A stretch of 64,000 nt of DNA, from positions 31,025,851-31,089,850 of the forward strand of contig NC_079877.1 of assembly GCF_029227915.1 (NCBI RefSeq), in the 5' to 3' direction. The stretch is from Hydractinia symbiolongicarpus. Lineage: Eukaryota; Cnidaria; Hydrozoa; Anthoathecata; Hydractiniidae. The number at the start of each line of letters is the position of its first letter. The stretch's first letter is position 1. Made by a program: the position numbers and the translations under genes. Below the pieces are notes generated by a model, which was given only the letters and a program-made list of their open reading frames with translations, was not told where the DNA came from and did no database searches. This document shows positions 35,501-46,883 of this stretch, piece after piece.

Positions 35501-38500
35501 ACTAACAAAATTATATTAACATTAGGATCTAAAACGTTTTTAGAAAAGCGAAACATTTGGATTTAAATTTTTGGAGTGGAGTGGATTGGTTAGTAACTGC
35601 ACCAACTCTATATGTTTATTATCCATAACTTTTATATGACATATCAGGCTAGAAAGATTTTTAATTTTTTGCTTACGTAAAAAGTCTTGTTCTTCTTAAG
35701 TGAAAAAAGTGAGATTTTTACATTTTGGAATGAATACAAAAAGAAAAACAAAAAACACTTTCTCACTTTGTGATTTTTCAGAAACATCTCTTCTGACGAA
35801 GTTTCCTGTTAGGTAAATATAACTTAAAATAACGAAAAAAACCAGAAAAATTGAATGAAGTCCTTCTTTGGAAAAAGATAACGCCAGCAAAATTAATGAC
35901 GTCAGCATTGGATTGTACTATCGTTACTGTTCCAAGTTTAATATTCACACCATTAGTCCTTTTCAAATTTACCAACCTGACCTGAAAACAAGACGAAAAA
36001 TGCCCTTTAACATAGGAAAAGAAAGATTTACGCCATTCACTGTAGCTTGTTTGCACGTTGTGAAAGGTATCATAATTCTTAGCAATTAGCTTTACTCGAT
36101 CAAGTATAGTAAATCAAAGAAAATAATGTTTAAACTGTGTAAGACGTTTTTACAGTGTACATAAACGTTCACACAGGCGATGGAATATAGTTTTGTATTT
36201 GTTTATTGTAATGAAACCATGTCTAAAAAGTTGAGGTGAAAAAATTGAATCAAAAAGAAAAAATGATGTATTTAAATAACACACGAATTTATAATTTAAA
36301 ATATTCAGTTGCCTATAAATTTTTTATATACATTCATATATATGTTTTCCTTTTTTTTAAATCGATGAAAAATTAACCAGGATCGAATTTTTCTCAGTTA
36401 AAAACAGAGAACATGAAAGGAAAGTTGACCATATTTTGAAAACATGACCCTGCGTTGCACAGTTTTGCAAGAATGGTGAATGATAACAAAGTTGGAAACT
36501 ACAACGAAATAAGTATTTCTAAAATTTCATAACTTAACATTTTTTCATTTGTATTTTTTTTAAATGAGTCATCGAGTTGTGAGATGATGGCGGAGAGGAC
36601 TCGATGGAAAAATTTATTTGTATGCTTTTTGTATTAATTATCGTTGCTATTGTAGTTGGACTAGGTAAGATAGACTAATCGAAAAGAACTTTTTCAAAAA
36701 TAATCATTTCTATATAATTTTTTTTTATGAAAGACATTAAAGAATTGCACTAAGAGTTGCTTATTTGTAAATAACAAAAGATAATTACAAACGTTATTAA
36801 GCGGTGGCATTAAAGGAAGAACGATTTTTTACAGAAGAACCTATTTTAACACAACCAACAGTTCAGCAATTTCTAACGTAGTGTAATTCACCATGTAAAT
36901 TATCTTCTAAGGACGAATTTGAAACTTACGTTGTACGCATTGAGAAGAAATTAGATTTATTTCTTTTTCAACAGATTTTGTTTCTCATACTTCAGACACA
37001 CCACAAAAAGTTTGTTTATGATGTTAAATGTGATCAAGATTAATTGTGTAGATGAAAGTTTGTTTAAAATTAAAATTTCTACTGAATACTAAGCTATTTG
37101 ATGCAAATAAAGAGAAATTGAAAAGAAATTAGAAGCTTTAGAAGACTCGATAGTTTCCAAATAGCTTCAATTACTGTGACCTCGATGCATGAAAGACGAA
37201 AAAAGTATTGCTGTTACGCATATGATTGTTTAATTATAAAAATGTTGTTGTTTTTTTATTTGTCGCCCTAAACTCCTAAAGAATCTATACAAATTTAGTA
37301 AATTTAAGCCCAATCAATCTATACAAATTTGTCCAACCCTAAATTTTTTCTCTCTAAATGTATAAAACAACGACTAAAGCTCATAGTAGGCTGCCATCAC
37401 AAGTCTCACATTTAAGAAGTACAAATTTTGATCACATTGTAATTAGACTACAAAAACTGGACCTGCAGTGCTGCATCCTGAAAATAAAAAAAAACAACAA
37501 AAAGTTGACAGTAGCTATAATAGCGATTAAAAGGAAAGTATATATGCGACAAAATTCGCATAATATGATCAACTTTTTCTCACACACAATAATTTAGTGA
37601 ATGTCGTCTATGATATTATACACACACACCAGCACTCTCTTTGCCTGATAACATCTACATTTTTGCTGTGCATGGTTTTTATAGCTACTGATGATAAAGC
37701 GGGTTGGCTGATACCACTTCTGATTGGAATTTCTCTGCTGTTGTTGTTAATTTTGTTTGCTTTCTTTATCAGACGAAAATTAAAAGGGTAGGTTTGTTTT
37801 CATTGCAGTAGTCACTTGTATACATACATGCCCATGTTATTAGGACATTTTGGCCGGTTTCTCTCATGTTAACGTCATCCGGTATTTGTAATTAATCTAA
37901 AAATAAATGTTTTTTATTAATAATTATCCACTCTGTCTCGTTAAAATGTCTTGTTAAAATGTCCGATTGTTAAAATTTCTAAGTACCATAAACAAAAGTT
38001 TTAGTCCATGTTTAAATAAAGTATATTTTTAGATATCTAAAAAAAATTACGTTACCTTCTTTCTTTTAAACCAATATTTTTTCTCTATATATTCAGACAA
38101 AAGAAGGACACAGAAAGCGTTACAAAGTCAGAAGAAACTGAGATCTTCTCTGATCGATCAGAAAGAAGAGAGACAACAAATCAACGAGACAAGTTAACGC
38201 TAAACCCTATGTTTCAAGACGGGGAAAACCACATACAAGCTATGTACCCTGTTTATCTACCAAGAGAAATCGAGTCAAGCAACATGCAAATACTAAGCGT
38301 GCAACGATTTCAAGGGGAGCCAGCTCCGTGGCCAGGTTCTGAAGGTAGGGATGTCTTTTGATAATTTATTTCTGATGCTTAAATAAAATATAAGAAGAAT
38401 AAAGTAAAGTCTGTGAGGTATTATCTGTTTAAACTTATAAAGTTTCTTCTTATCTTTTCTTTTAACGTCCAAACTATTTTATACATCCATATACATTTTT

Positions 38501-39448
38501 AATCGAATGAAAGAAATTTGTAATTTATAGACCTTTCTTCTTATTGACGATATCATGTGGCCACTCCACCCCTCATTGACTACGCCCCTGGTATGTTTGG
38601 AATGGTTATCTAGAGATGGTTCACCTTTGCTTTTCTTAAACAAAACACAACAACAAGATTGTGATCTTAAAATATTAAATTGAATAAAAACTCAGTTTAC
38701 AAGAATTTCTACGTGAAAAAATGTCTTTAGAGCATGTCCAACCTTCCAAATTGCTAGAAAATAGCAAGAAAGACAAAACAGCAATGCATATTTTCAATTT
38801 ATGGATGTTGATCCACTGCTTTATTTACAGTAAAACTTTTTAAAATATCGAAAGCTGAAAATCAATAATGGTAAGGAAGAGAAAACAATTTGAGGGATGT
38901 TGACACTCAAATATTTGGAGGTCGAGTGATTTGAAGCGCCACGGGAGAATGTTGAGTTATATTCCGTATAAATGTTAAAAATGCATCCTCTTTACTTGTT
39001 TCTCCCAATATTAAACGCAATCGCTTGATAAAAGTTTTTGTGGGAGGCCGTTTCAGGACTTACTTTTAAGGTCTATATTGGACAAAGAGTAAAGAAGTTT
39101 AGATCTTACGTAGAGATCATTAAGATTTTGTTTTGAGATTCGACTGCTTGATTTAATTTTTATCCTTTCTTTTATGTTTTTCATGTTTCAGGAACGCGAA
39201 AGGAAGAGATGACAGTTGAAATGCTGTTTGGTGACGAAGAAGAGAAGTATGACCGACAGAAGAGTTTACTCATCACAAAATCGTTTGTAAATGAAGGATT
39301 TAAGAACGAGGAAATTAAATCGAACGGCAGAGTGGTGGAAGGTGAATACAAACAAGAACTGGAAGAAATAGATTTTGAAATTGAAAATGAAAACGATATT
39401 GATGAAAATGTTGATCAATATGTTGATGATTTGTTTGATTTTCGCTGA
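29117..39448 (+). CDS. Type I membrane receptor with six Ig-like domains (Alr-like candidate)
   Basis: Exons: 29117-29159 (signal peptide MLLIKFVVFFLLQR), 29647-29985, 30923-31219, 31937-32209, 32494-32778, 33885-34154, 34933-35187 (six Ig-like domains), 35379-35396 (18-bp linker), 37685-37787 (membrane segment WLIPLLIGISLLLLL), 38097-38344 and 39192-39448 (tail). All borders are GT-AG. Every extracellular exon is phase 1-1, and the model gives 795 residues. Domain 1 has the SGWYRC V-set-like F strand but no B-strand Cys. Domain 2 lacks both Ig cysteines. Domain 3 has both but no core Trp. Domain 4 lacks the first. Domains 5 and 6 are canonical (CEA..W..C). The cytoplasmic part (about 628-795) is acidic with several Tyr but no clear ITIM or ITAM. 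A cell-surface recognition or adhesion role is inferred. An in-frame optional exon at 36584-36664 is listed separately. Confidence 0.85.
29166..29608. repeat. TTC trinucleotide microsatellite filling intron 1 of the Ig receptor
   Basis: 443 bp of TTC units interrupted by TTTTC variants and three TTATTC variants near the right end. It makes up about 91% of the 487-bp intron 29160-29646, leaving only the donor GTATGC and the last 38 bases with acceptor TTTTTAG. Long Ser, Leu and Arg runs in the frames are artefacts. Confidence 0.95.
32991..33019. repeat. Perfect hairpin, 13-bp stem
   Basis: GCTGCAGGTATAG and its exact complement CTATACCTGCAGC flank a six-base loop CATGCA. Weaker pairing extends outward. 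Lies in an intron of the Ig receptor. No terminator or RNA gene role can be assigned. Confidence 0.7.
34384..34521 (+). mobile_element. Non-autonomous Helitron-type element, 138 bp
   Basis: Begins TCTATATTATAAT after A and has CTGTCCGTCTGTCAC near the 5' end. It finishes with a GTGGATTTTTCCAC hairpin, a GGGCTAACGA spacer and CTAG followed by T. It is inserted in an intron of the Ig receptor. It is the clearest copy of the family also found at 1032-1278, 7268-7405, 52400-53616 and, as a divergent type, 58781-59518. Confidence 0.75.
36584..36664 (+). CDS. Optional exon: second hydrophobic segment in the Ig receptor gene
   Basis: The 81-bp block starts after an AG and ends at a strong donor (CTAG/GTAAGA). 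Its phase is 1-1, in frame between the 18-bp linker exon and the membrane exon at 37685. It encodes HDGGEDS followed by MEKFICMLFVLIIVAIVVGL, a stretch long enough to span a membrane. If included with the downstream membrane exon the protein would have two spans and an extracellular tail, so mutually exclusive use is more likely. Alternatively the ATG at 36604 could be the signal-peptide start of a shorter isoform. The polypyrimidine tract is somewhat distant from the AG, so exon status is uncertain. Confidence 0.45.
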
Positions 39449-40474
39449 TAGCTCATTGGTCAATTGTTCAATGTAATTGCATGTGATTGGCTGATTCATA
39501 AGAAATACAGAAAACAAGCAGATATACAACAATCCACTTAACATTTTGTCCAAACACGTGAAACAAAACTCTATTCAGCTTATAGTAATTCTTCAAATTC
39601 TACGAGAATTGGTAGGTGGAAGAAGCGAATGATTTACCAGAGGAATGATTTGGAGCGAAAAAATCTAGGTAAATATAAGAAGCTGCGTTGTGACGTAAAA
39701 ATTCCGAAACAAAACAATAGTTGGAAATCTTTTTTGAGTAATATAAAATAAAAGGATAAATGCGTTGGTTACGGTTGTGTTACGACGGTTTTAAGGAAAC
39801 ACACACTGACACACTGACACCAACCTCGTTCCTGGACCACGAGAACGAAATTTCAAAATTTTAAGAACACGTGCAATTAAGTTCTTACGCTATAAAGATT
39901 TTATGTTACAAAATCTGAGAGATTTCATGGTGCACTGTGAGTTTCATGAGCGGCTGAAAATCAAGAAATCAGGCCGGAAAAGCAGTTCAACAAAGCTTGT
40001 TTTGAATTTATTGGTATTCCAAGATCTGATAAAAAAAGAGAAAATGAAATAACATTAAATAAAACTGTTGCCTTCAAACACAAGTTACAGAATCTAGTTA
40101 TCTTCTGTCACCGCCACGATGTGATCCTCTATGCGATCTTAAAAAATTCAAGTGTGGTTAAAATAATATTATGTAGGGATAGGCGGGACGCACCATGACA
40201 CCACTTAGATTTTGTAACCGAAAACCTGAAGTTTATTGAACGCAGCAGCAGCAACAATAAAATTCTAAAATCTCATGTTACGTAATCTTTTAAGATTTCA
40301 TAGCGCACTTCATGTCCGATCGACCTTCATACCCTGATTAAGGACAATTTTTTTCAAAGCTGTCTATGGACATGCTCATCAAAAAATGTTTCTGCATATT
40401 TAAGCGAACAGATTCAGTTATATGCTTATTATAAAATAGCTGGCATGTTTGTTTCCTACTTCAGTTGCTACGTT
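39449..40474. other. Downstream region of the Ig receptor, non-coding
   Basis: AATAAA near 39753 is a plausible polyadenylation signal about 300 bp past the stop. No gene seen. A single CAACCTCGTTCC end occurs near 39825. Confidence 0.45.
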
Positions 40475-40693
40475 TCAAATATTTGCAACTGTGGCATCCT
40501 TTTTAAATGGGTGAGATGAAGCAGCTGATCGAATGGAATGTTCCTTCAAATTAGACACAACAATACCTACTGTCTGAAGAACCGACTTGAGCCACCTCCC
40601 TATGGTACTAGGGGTAACTGCGTTAAGTGATTTTCTAAAACTAAAAAATAAGAGGGTATGCGAATCATCTTTACGCCACAAATTACGCCACAA
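40475..40693 (-). pseudogene. DIRS-like tyrosine recombinase fragment
   Basis: The fragment reads AVTPSTIGRWLKSVL and then EHSIRSAASS. It matches the C-terminal part of DIRS-type tyrosine recombinases, with the H-x-x-R catalytic motif inside HSIRSAAS. The frame ends at a stop soon after (VANI), before the segment expected to hold the catalytic tyrosine. It lies downstream of the RT and RNase H remnants on the same strand, in the order known for DIRS elements. Confidence 0.75.
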
Positions 40694-41424
40694 CTAAATT
40701 ATGGTATGCCTCTGACACTGACCGGTGACTATATCAATAATTTAGTCCCTTATGTAAAAGCTTACTTGAAAAATACAATTTACAGAAGCTTCCATGAGAT
40801 CTATTTCTCTTTGCTCGCACAACAGTACCTATTATTTCCAAGGCGACGCTTACTGCTTGCAACACGATGTTTGTTGCGCTTGCAAATATTCCTCGTGTTT
40901 TGAGTCCAGATATTAAAAAACGCCACTAATTTAAGTTTCTCCGACTTGAGTGGAGGGTGACTTTCGCCCTTCTAATTTCGAAACTAATTTTGTCTGCTTG
41001 GCAGAAGTAGTGGGTGTGATATGACCATATCAAGTAAAATAGGGGTACCATGTCTGACCTGACCAACTGGTGCTATGAGTATTGTCCTTTGAAGTTCCTC
41101 TTCCTTAACCTCTTTGAGGACTCTGCCTATTAGACGAAATGGTGTAAATAGGTTGGGGGAAAACTTGTTTCATTTCTGATACAGACAGTTTGTTGCTGGA
41201 CAATCTCGTTCGGATGCCAGAGACATGTATGTTTGTAATTTTTTCATGGACCTTGAAGCGAAAAAGTCCAGATTTGCTTTTCCTAAGTGAAAATATATCC
41301 TTTGAAAAGTTTGATTGGAAAGTTCCTATTTGCTTGAGTTGGGTCAAGACCGGTTTTTTCACTCCACAGTTTTGTTCATATGACTGGGGATCCTGGTTGC
41401 AGTGATTTTGTTTTCCTGTAGGTA
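40694..41424 (-). pseudogene. DIRS-like element, unassigned middle part
   Basis: Lies between the RNase H and recombinase remnants. A frame at 41105-41362 has no recognisable motif. Probably the decayed N-terminal recombinase region; inferred from position only. Confidence 0.35.
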
Positions 41425-41736
41425 TTACCAGATTGTTTTGGATATTTGTGTCTTTTTCAGAATTTTTATCAAGTAAAAAAGAGCTGTCATATTGTTCAGG
41501 TAAGTATGTAAATATGACATATTCGTCTGCTTTGTGGACGTTTTGATTGCTAGGTTTGCTGCAATCAACGCTAATTCGTTATGTGGTATGTGTTTTTCTC
41601 CATCAACGTCCAAGTTCCACCTGTTAAGGTTCCATCCGCTAGAGCTGCAGCCCTCGTGGGATGATGCATCTGAGAAAATTTCCATATGAGGGTACCCAAG
41701 TTTAACCGGTTTCCCTCTTGTTTCAACACACACCAT
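41425..41736 (-). pseudogene. DIRS-like RNase H fragment
   Basis: Contains the F-S-D-A-S start motif, a G-x-W-x-L tract and HIPHNELALIAANLAI, the pattern of the RNase H domain that follows RT in DIRS-like retrotransposons. It is frame-shifted relative to the RT remnant upstream. Confidence 0.7.
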
Positions 41737-42065
41737 CTGACCTTGGTTATCGCCTCCTTTGAGAGAGGAATCTTCACCCAGTAGCGTTATCCCAGATTTT
41801 TATCATGTTCTATTGGATGTTCTTCTGCTACAAAGATGCTACGGGCATTGCTGATTGCATAGCATACCTAACAGGCAGGCTATATTCCGAACAGGATGAG
41901 TTTCCTTGACCAAGATTTCCCGCAGAAGACGTTCTAATTTCTGAATCTTTTCTTTTGGTGGGGAGATACCAAGAGGAGATTTTGCCTGTTTATTTTTATG
42001 CTTGAAAATTCCTTTATTTGAGTTGGTTTTGACACAGATTTCTTCCAATTTATTGTGAAGCCTAG

Positions 42066-42438
42066 TTAATGTAAAAAAATCACTAAATCCATGGTCTGAC
42101 TTGCTTCTTTCTTTCCTATTAACGATAGATCGTCTAAGTAAGCAATAATTATGATAATTAACTGCCGCAATGTGGTGAGAGGGACTTTTATTAGTTTTGT
42201 AAACATTCTGGGACTCTGATCTACCCCAAATGCTAACACCAACTTTTCGTAAAGTTTCTGTCTCCATTGAAACCTTAGGTATTTCTGAGATAAATAGTGA
42301 ATTGAAATGTGACAGTAGGCGTCTTTCAGGTCTATCTTTACCATAAAGTCCCCTTTTTGTAGATAGTCCACTACATGTTTCATGCTCTCCACTTTGAAAT
42401 GGATATATGGTATATGTTTGCACGTTATTCACGTACAT
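42066..42438 (-). pseudogene. DIRS-like reverse transcriptase fragment
   Basis: Carries the RT core: FMVKIDLKDAYCHI, a QKYLRFQW tract, FGVDQSPRMFTKL and the catalytic AYLDDLSLIG. This arrangement is characteristic of DIRS/Ngaro-type RTs. The overlapping frame at 41839-42438 shows the same region read out of frame. Multiple shifts and the absence of long frames upstream show that the element is dead. No split direct repeats or inverted termini were located. Confidence 0.8.
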
Positions 42439-42639
42439 GTCGTGCCAGGGAGTATTCCAGAGAGACCTTCAGGCAGTCACCTGTATGGACACTTCTGTAT
42501 GCAGGTGGCTGGTTAGACTTTGTTTTTTGCTAGCCTTGGAAACCAATTTAACAAGCTGGGGTGAATCCGTTGAAGCTTCTGTGCACACAGGGATGGAGGG
42601 AAATAGAACTAATTTTCCCCCCTCTTTTCCGTGAACTTA

Positions 42640-43770
42640 GTGGCAAGACTCATTTGACCTGCTTCTGCATGTTGGTAGCTTAAATCGCTTCCACGGGAGG
42701 AGCCTTGATTTTGTGTCCATTTCGTCGCTTAGTAGAAAATAACTTCAGAACATTCCTGTGCCTTACTAAGTGCTTTCAATTTCTTCCAAATTTTTCTCAG
42801 CAAACAGCAAACTTTTCTCCTTATCCATGAGCATTATATGATCCCTAATTTCTTTCTATGCTGATTTAAAATCGGATATTGCTGTCAGTATCGATAAGCA
42901 GCGTTTGTACGTTACTCTATTGATGGCTCGACTAAAAAAATATTGTTGAGTTTAGCGATACTATGATCTTCTCAATGTTGACATCTTTTTCATCTTGGAT
43001 ATTAAAGTATGTCCTTTTGCGCCTTACCAAGTGGGCAAGTTATTTGGTATATTTTAGCATGGACCTTAGTTTTCATCGTTCCCCTCTTTTCTACATAAGT
43101 GCGTGATAATAGATAGTGGTGGTATTTCCTTGAACTGTTGCAGTTCTTTCTCAGTAAGAACGAAACTTGTAGAATTGTGTAGAATCATACGCCTTCTTTT
43201 GAACTTTCTATTTTGTCATACAACTTGTTGGTACAACATATATATCCTTTCAAATATTAATGATTATATCTCTTAATAATGTGACGTGGAAAAAAATATT
43301 GGGACTAAGCAGTTTTTTCATCATTATCCAAATATGGACAAAACTGTCAAACGATCAATGCCCTGCACCCGGTAGACTTCAAAGTCGCTACTTTTGCAAA
43401 CACGTAGGCCAGGAAGACAACGTTGAAAAGTTGCTAGACACATTTTTAGAACGCCCGCACATCGAAATAATTCACGTCGCGGACCACGAAAGTCCCGAAA
43501 TTAGCAAATAATGGCCATGCTGACGTCAGCAACAATTAGCATATTTTAAGAATTTGGACTTGACCAAATAACCTAAGAAGTCCTAAGTCCAATCTTAACA
43601 TTGGCAAGTTCAAAATGTGTGAATCTAATATAGAACAAGAGCCTTATAGCGCGAACACGGTTGCAATTTCCCAAACAAAGATGGCGGAGTGAGTGTCCTC
43701 GAATTGAGTTATCACACGTCGAAAAAAAAAGAGAAAAGCTTTCAAAAATTAAAAAAAAATTTTTCATTTA
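42640..43770. other. Mostly non-coding
   Basis: Probably includes further eroded DIRS sequence at its left. The only notable frame is at 43260-43511 (listed separately). Confidence 0.4.
43260..43511 (+). CDS. Hypothetical 83-aa protein or signal-peptide exon, doubtful
   Basis: The frame begins with an N-terminal hydrophobic stretch (GLSSFFIIIQIW) that could be a signal peptide, followed by a polar region with two Cys. A phase-1 splice donor candidate (CACCCG/GTAGAC) follows the hydrophobic part, as in the signal-peptide exons of the neighbouring receptors. No homologue is recognised and no downstream exon was found. Chance is a real alternative. Confidence 0.2.
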   Translation: MIISLNNVTWKKILGLSSFFIIIQIWTKLSNDQCPAPGRLQSRYFCKHVGQEDNVEKLLDTFLERPHIEIIHVADHESPEISK

Positions 43771-43976
43771 GGGGCTGATTACACGGAGAATGCTGAAAAA
43801 TGTTTTGCTACTACATGGAGATTGAGCACATGCGCATGGTTGTTTTCAACCCCGGTTAAAAATGATTTTGCGATTATATGGCATTTCCCGCCGAAGCGAA
43901 GATCCTAGCCCGGTTAGTTAGCTCTACCCAAGTTGAAATTTTAGCCAGGGCTTAAATTCTCCATGTAATCAGCCCC
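43771..43976. mobile_element. Harbinger-type MITE, 206 bp
   Basis: Starts GGGGCTGATTACACGGAGAA and ends with its near-exact complement (TTCTCCATGTAATCAGCCCC). It is flanked by TTA at 43768-43770 and 43977-43979. The TWA-type duplication and GGGG ends point to PIF/Harbinger. It is a different family from 10755-11209, though the terminal design is shared. No coding capacity. Confidence 0.8.
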
Positions 43977-46787
43977 TTAGTTAGGAATTTGACATACGGC
44001 AGACTTTCTCCCGCTGATTGTTTTACCATAAAACCTAGCCCTAACCCACTAACATACGGGGAGTGACCCAGCGTTGAACACTCTGTGGAGGCTTAATAAG
44101 AGCCGTAAACTGTGCCACACGGTCAGATGGAGCGCTTTATTACAGGTATACAGTATGTCGCAAATCAAGTGAAGCGCATGCACCATTTTAGTGTTGCAAA
44201 TATAACATATTTTTCAAAAAATAAATTTCCCGCAACAATAGGGAAAATAAAAGTAGGGTTTACAAACCGTTGTTAACCTGTCATAACAAAAACAATTGGT
44301 CAATATTATTTTATTTTGCGGAATGAGTTTTTGTGAAAGTTAAGAAATTAATTGTGACTCCGGGCTGAGCGCTTAGTATAGTTAGACCGTGTATATGGAT
44401 AATACCTTTTTAAAAAAAACTTTCTCGCAGACACAGGACTGAGCGGTTAGTATCCGTACAGGCGTGATTCCCGAGAAAATTAAAAAATTATTGTCACAGT
44501 GGGCTGACCTTAGTACAGGTAAAACGTGTTGCACATGCCATAGGCGTAACAGCCTTTACCAAAAAAGCAGACTGGGCTAAGCACTTAGTACAGTTAAACA
44601 GAGCTGAACAGGTGTATAGAGTTGTAATACCATTTTCCAAAAAAACTTCATTGCAACTTCGGTTTAAATAAAAACAAAGGGAACATCCTGTCGTTACCTG
44701 TCCAGCTAAAACAATTTATTTGCAAGAAAAAGTTTTCAGGAAAATAAGAAAAGATGTAGCCAGCTACCTAGCTAACTGCATATTTAGCATAAGAATTATT
44801 GCTTAAGAATATTGCAGTAGCCAAACTGTATTTTTTTACTCTCAGTTTTTAGCCAAAGATAGGAGCTAGCTGAATGGCTACAGTATCAACATAAAAAATA
44901 ATGTTGGATAGGATAAGAAGCTCTTTATACCAAACAGATTAGTAATAAGGCTCTAGCAAGCTAGCCTAAAAAATCTTCGTTCCTAGCCAAAAATTCTAAA
45001 ACTGGTGCGTTTAAGATCTGTACGTAACGAAAAACGTGACAATATATTTATCTTAACATTTTAGAACATACAAAAAACAAATATTACAAAAATAAAAAGG
45101 TTATATAAGACAAAAAGGTGAAAGACCTACAAACAACTGTGTTTTTTGTGTGTGTTTATTTTGTGATCTGACTCACGCACTTTAAATTCCATAATACACA
45201 TAGAAAACGTAAATGCGTAAGTTAGACCAATGATTCAGCATGTAGCCTCAACCCCGTTAAAGGCTTAAACACAGGTTATATTCCCATTTCGCGCGTCGTA
45301 GTTGTAGGAGTTGCCCGATGATTTTATACACGATTCCACTGCGTTGCAACCGTGAAATAGCCTACGTAATTACTTGTGGTAGCGAATTTTGTCCACGATT
45401 GTAGTCCGCATCAAGTTTATTTCACGTAGCTCACAGATAGTATATGTATTGAACTCTCAACAACATTACAGAGCGGGTGGACGCATATATTTATTTCTTT
45501 ATGTTTTTATATCTCTTGTTCTGTTAAAGCGACATTTACGACAAAAAAATCGCCAAAAATGTTGACCACACCGAACAAGACAAGCATTATGGACTTTTTG
45601 GATGTCATACACGTCAACCAGTTCATTAGTATTACGACAGCTTTTTTTACAGAAGTCACGACGCCTAAAAACTAAAATCACAACAGCCATATAAATTCAG
45701 ATAACAACTTGAACAGTTACGACACGAAATTCCCACAACAAACTTACGAAATCCACAAAAAATTAAAATCCAAAGTCTTTAGGCTTAAGTGAGGAATTAG
45801 CTTTATCAGCATCTTACAGGCAAGGGAAAACCGCTCGCGTAAATTATAGTTCGGTTTCCAATGAATAAAAACAAAACATTATTTTGTTATATTTTTTTAA
45901 AGAAATGTCTCAATAGACTAAGGGACATAAAAACGAAGTTAGGTAATTTAATATTTTGTTTTGAAGTGTTGTAACGTAGTAACGATGGCCAATAATTTTT
46001 CTACAATAAGGACTTAAAAATGAATACATACTAACATCGCACATGAAAACTAATCCTGGGAACAAATTTGTGCCTTTCACACAAAGCAGGTCGTGGGGTT
46101 GAGGTTGGGCTATCAGCGCGATGACAACAATAAAAATTTTAAAATTAGCAGACAGCTTAAACGACTTGAAACTATAAAAAGATAAAGTTGTTTTTAATTG
46201 TCTGCATTGTTCTTCGTGTTATTTTCTTAGAAAAAACACAATGTAGGTTTAATCTGAATTAAAAATAGGTTTGATAAAAAATACGCTTTGGTTTTGTGTA
46301 AGCTCTCTTTACACAGTATAAAAATGTGTTCACTTGTATTATACGCGTTTTGTAAATTCACTTTTAGAAATCTGTGTCAGGTTTTTGCTAGCGTGAATAG
46401 TTGTAGAAGAAATAGCTGGATAAAGAAAGGAGAAGAGAAAATTGAAAGCGCTTTTATTGCGAGGGTGATTTTCATAGCATAATAAACAAACTCAGGCTTA
46501 TTTAAGAAACTGTGCACCCCTGAGGCTTGTTCAAGAACAGGGGCAGAAACCTTTCGGGCAGGAAGTTTTGCGAGGTTAAAAATCGTAAAATTTTATATTA
46601 TAGATAAAATCCTCTGCGAATTGTACTTTTGGGACAAATTTCGCGTAAAGAACTTTCGCGAAAATCAAAAATCACTTTATTTGGAAGGGAAAATGTGTAG
46701 AGAATGATAACAATTATTTTTTCTTCTTCGTCTTTTCTTTTATTATTGCTCTTAGTATTAGTATTAAAAATTTTCATTTATTATTGT
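43977..46787. other. Non-coding with degenerate repeats
   Basis: Holds a four-unit degenerate tandem repeat (listed separately). Several TAGCTAGC-rich short tracts lie around 44750-44960. No gene recognised. Confidence 0.45.
44362..44645 (+). repeat. Degenerate tandem repeat, about 70-bp unit, four copies
   Basis: The motif GGGCTGAGCGCTTAGTATAG and variants starts at 44362, 44436, 44501 and 44574 (spacing 74, 65 and 73 bp). Each is followed by a less conserved A-rich part. Divergence between units is high. Confidence 0.55.
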
Positions 46788-46883
46788 CAACCTCATTCCC
46801 AGGGCTTTTTGTCTCTTTTTTGACAATGGGTGGCGTGACGAACAAACGCCAGAAAGTTTTAATTTGCCCTGGGAAGGAGGTTG
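46788..46883. mobile_element. Small TIR element, CAACCTCGTTCCCAGGG family
   Basis: Begins CAACCTCATTCCCAGGGC and ends GCCCTGGGAAGGAGGTTG. TTATTGT occurs just before the left end and two bases after the right end, so a 7-bp target duplication is possible. Same family as 5414-5499. Confidence 0.65.

Noticed and set aside
35782-35812. Possible 31-bp exon between TTTTTCAG and GTAAAT in the Ig receptor
   Set aside because: It would shift the phase from 1 to 2 and give a stop on joining to the next exon.
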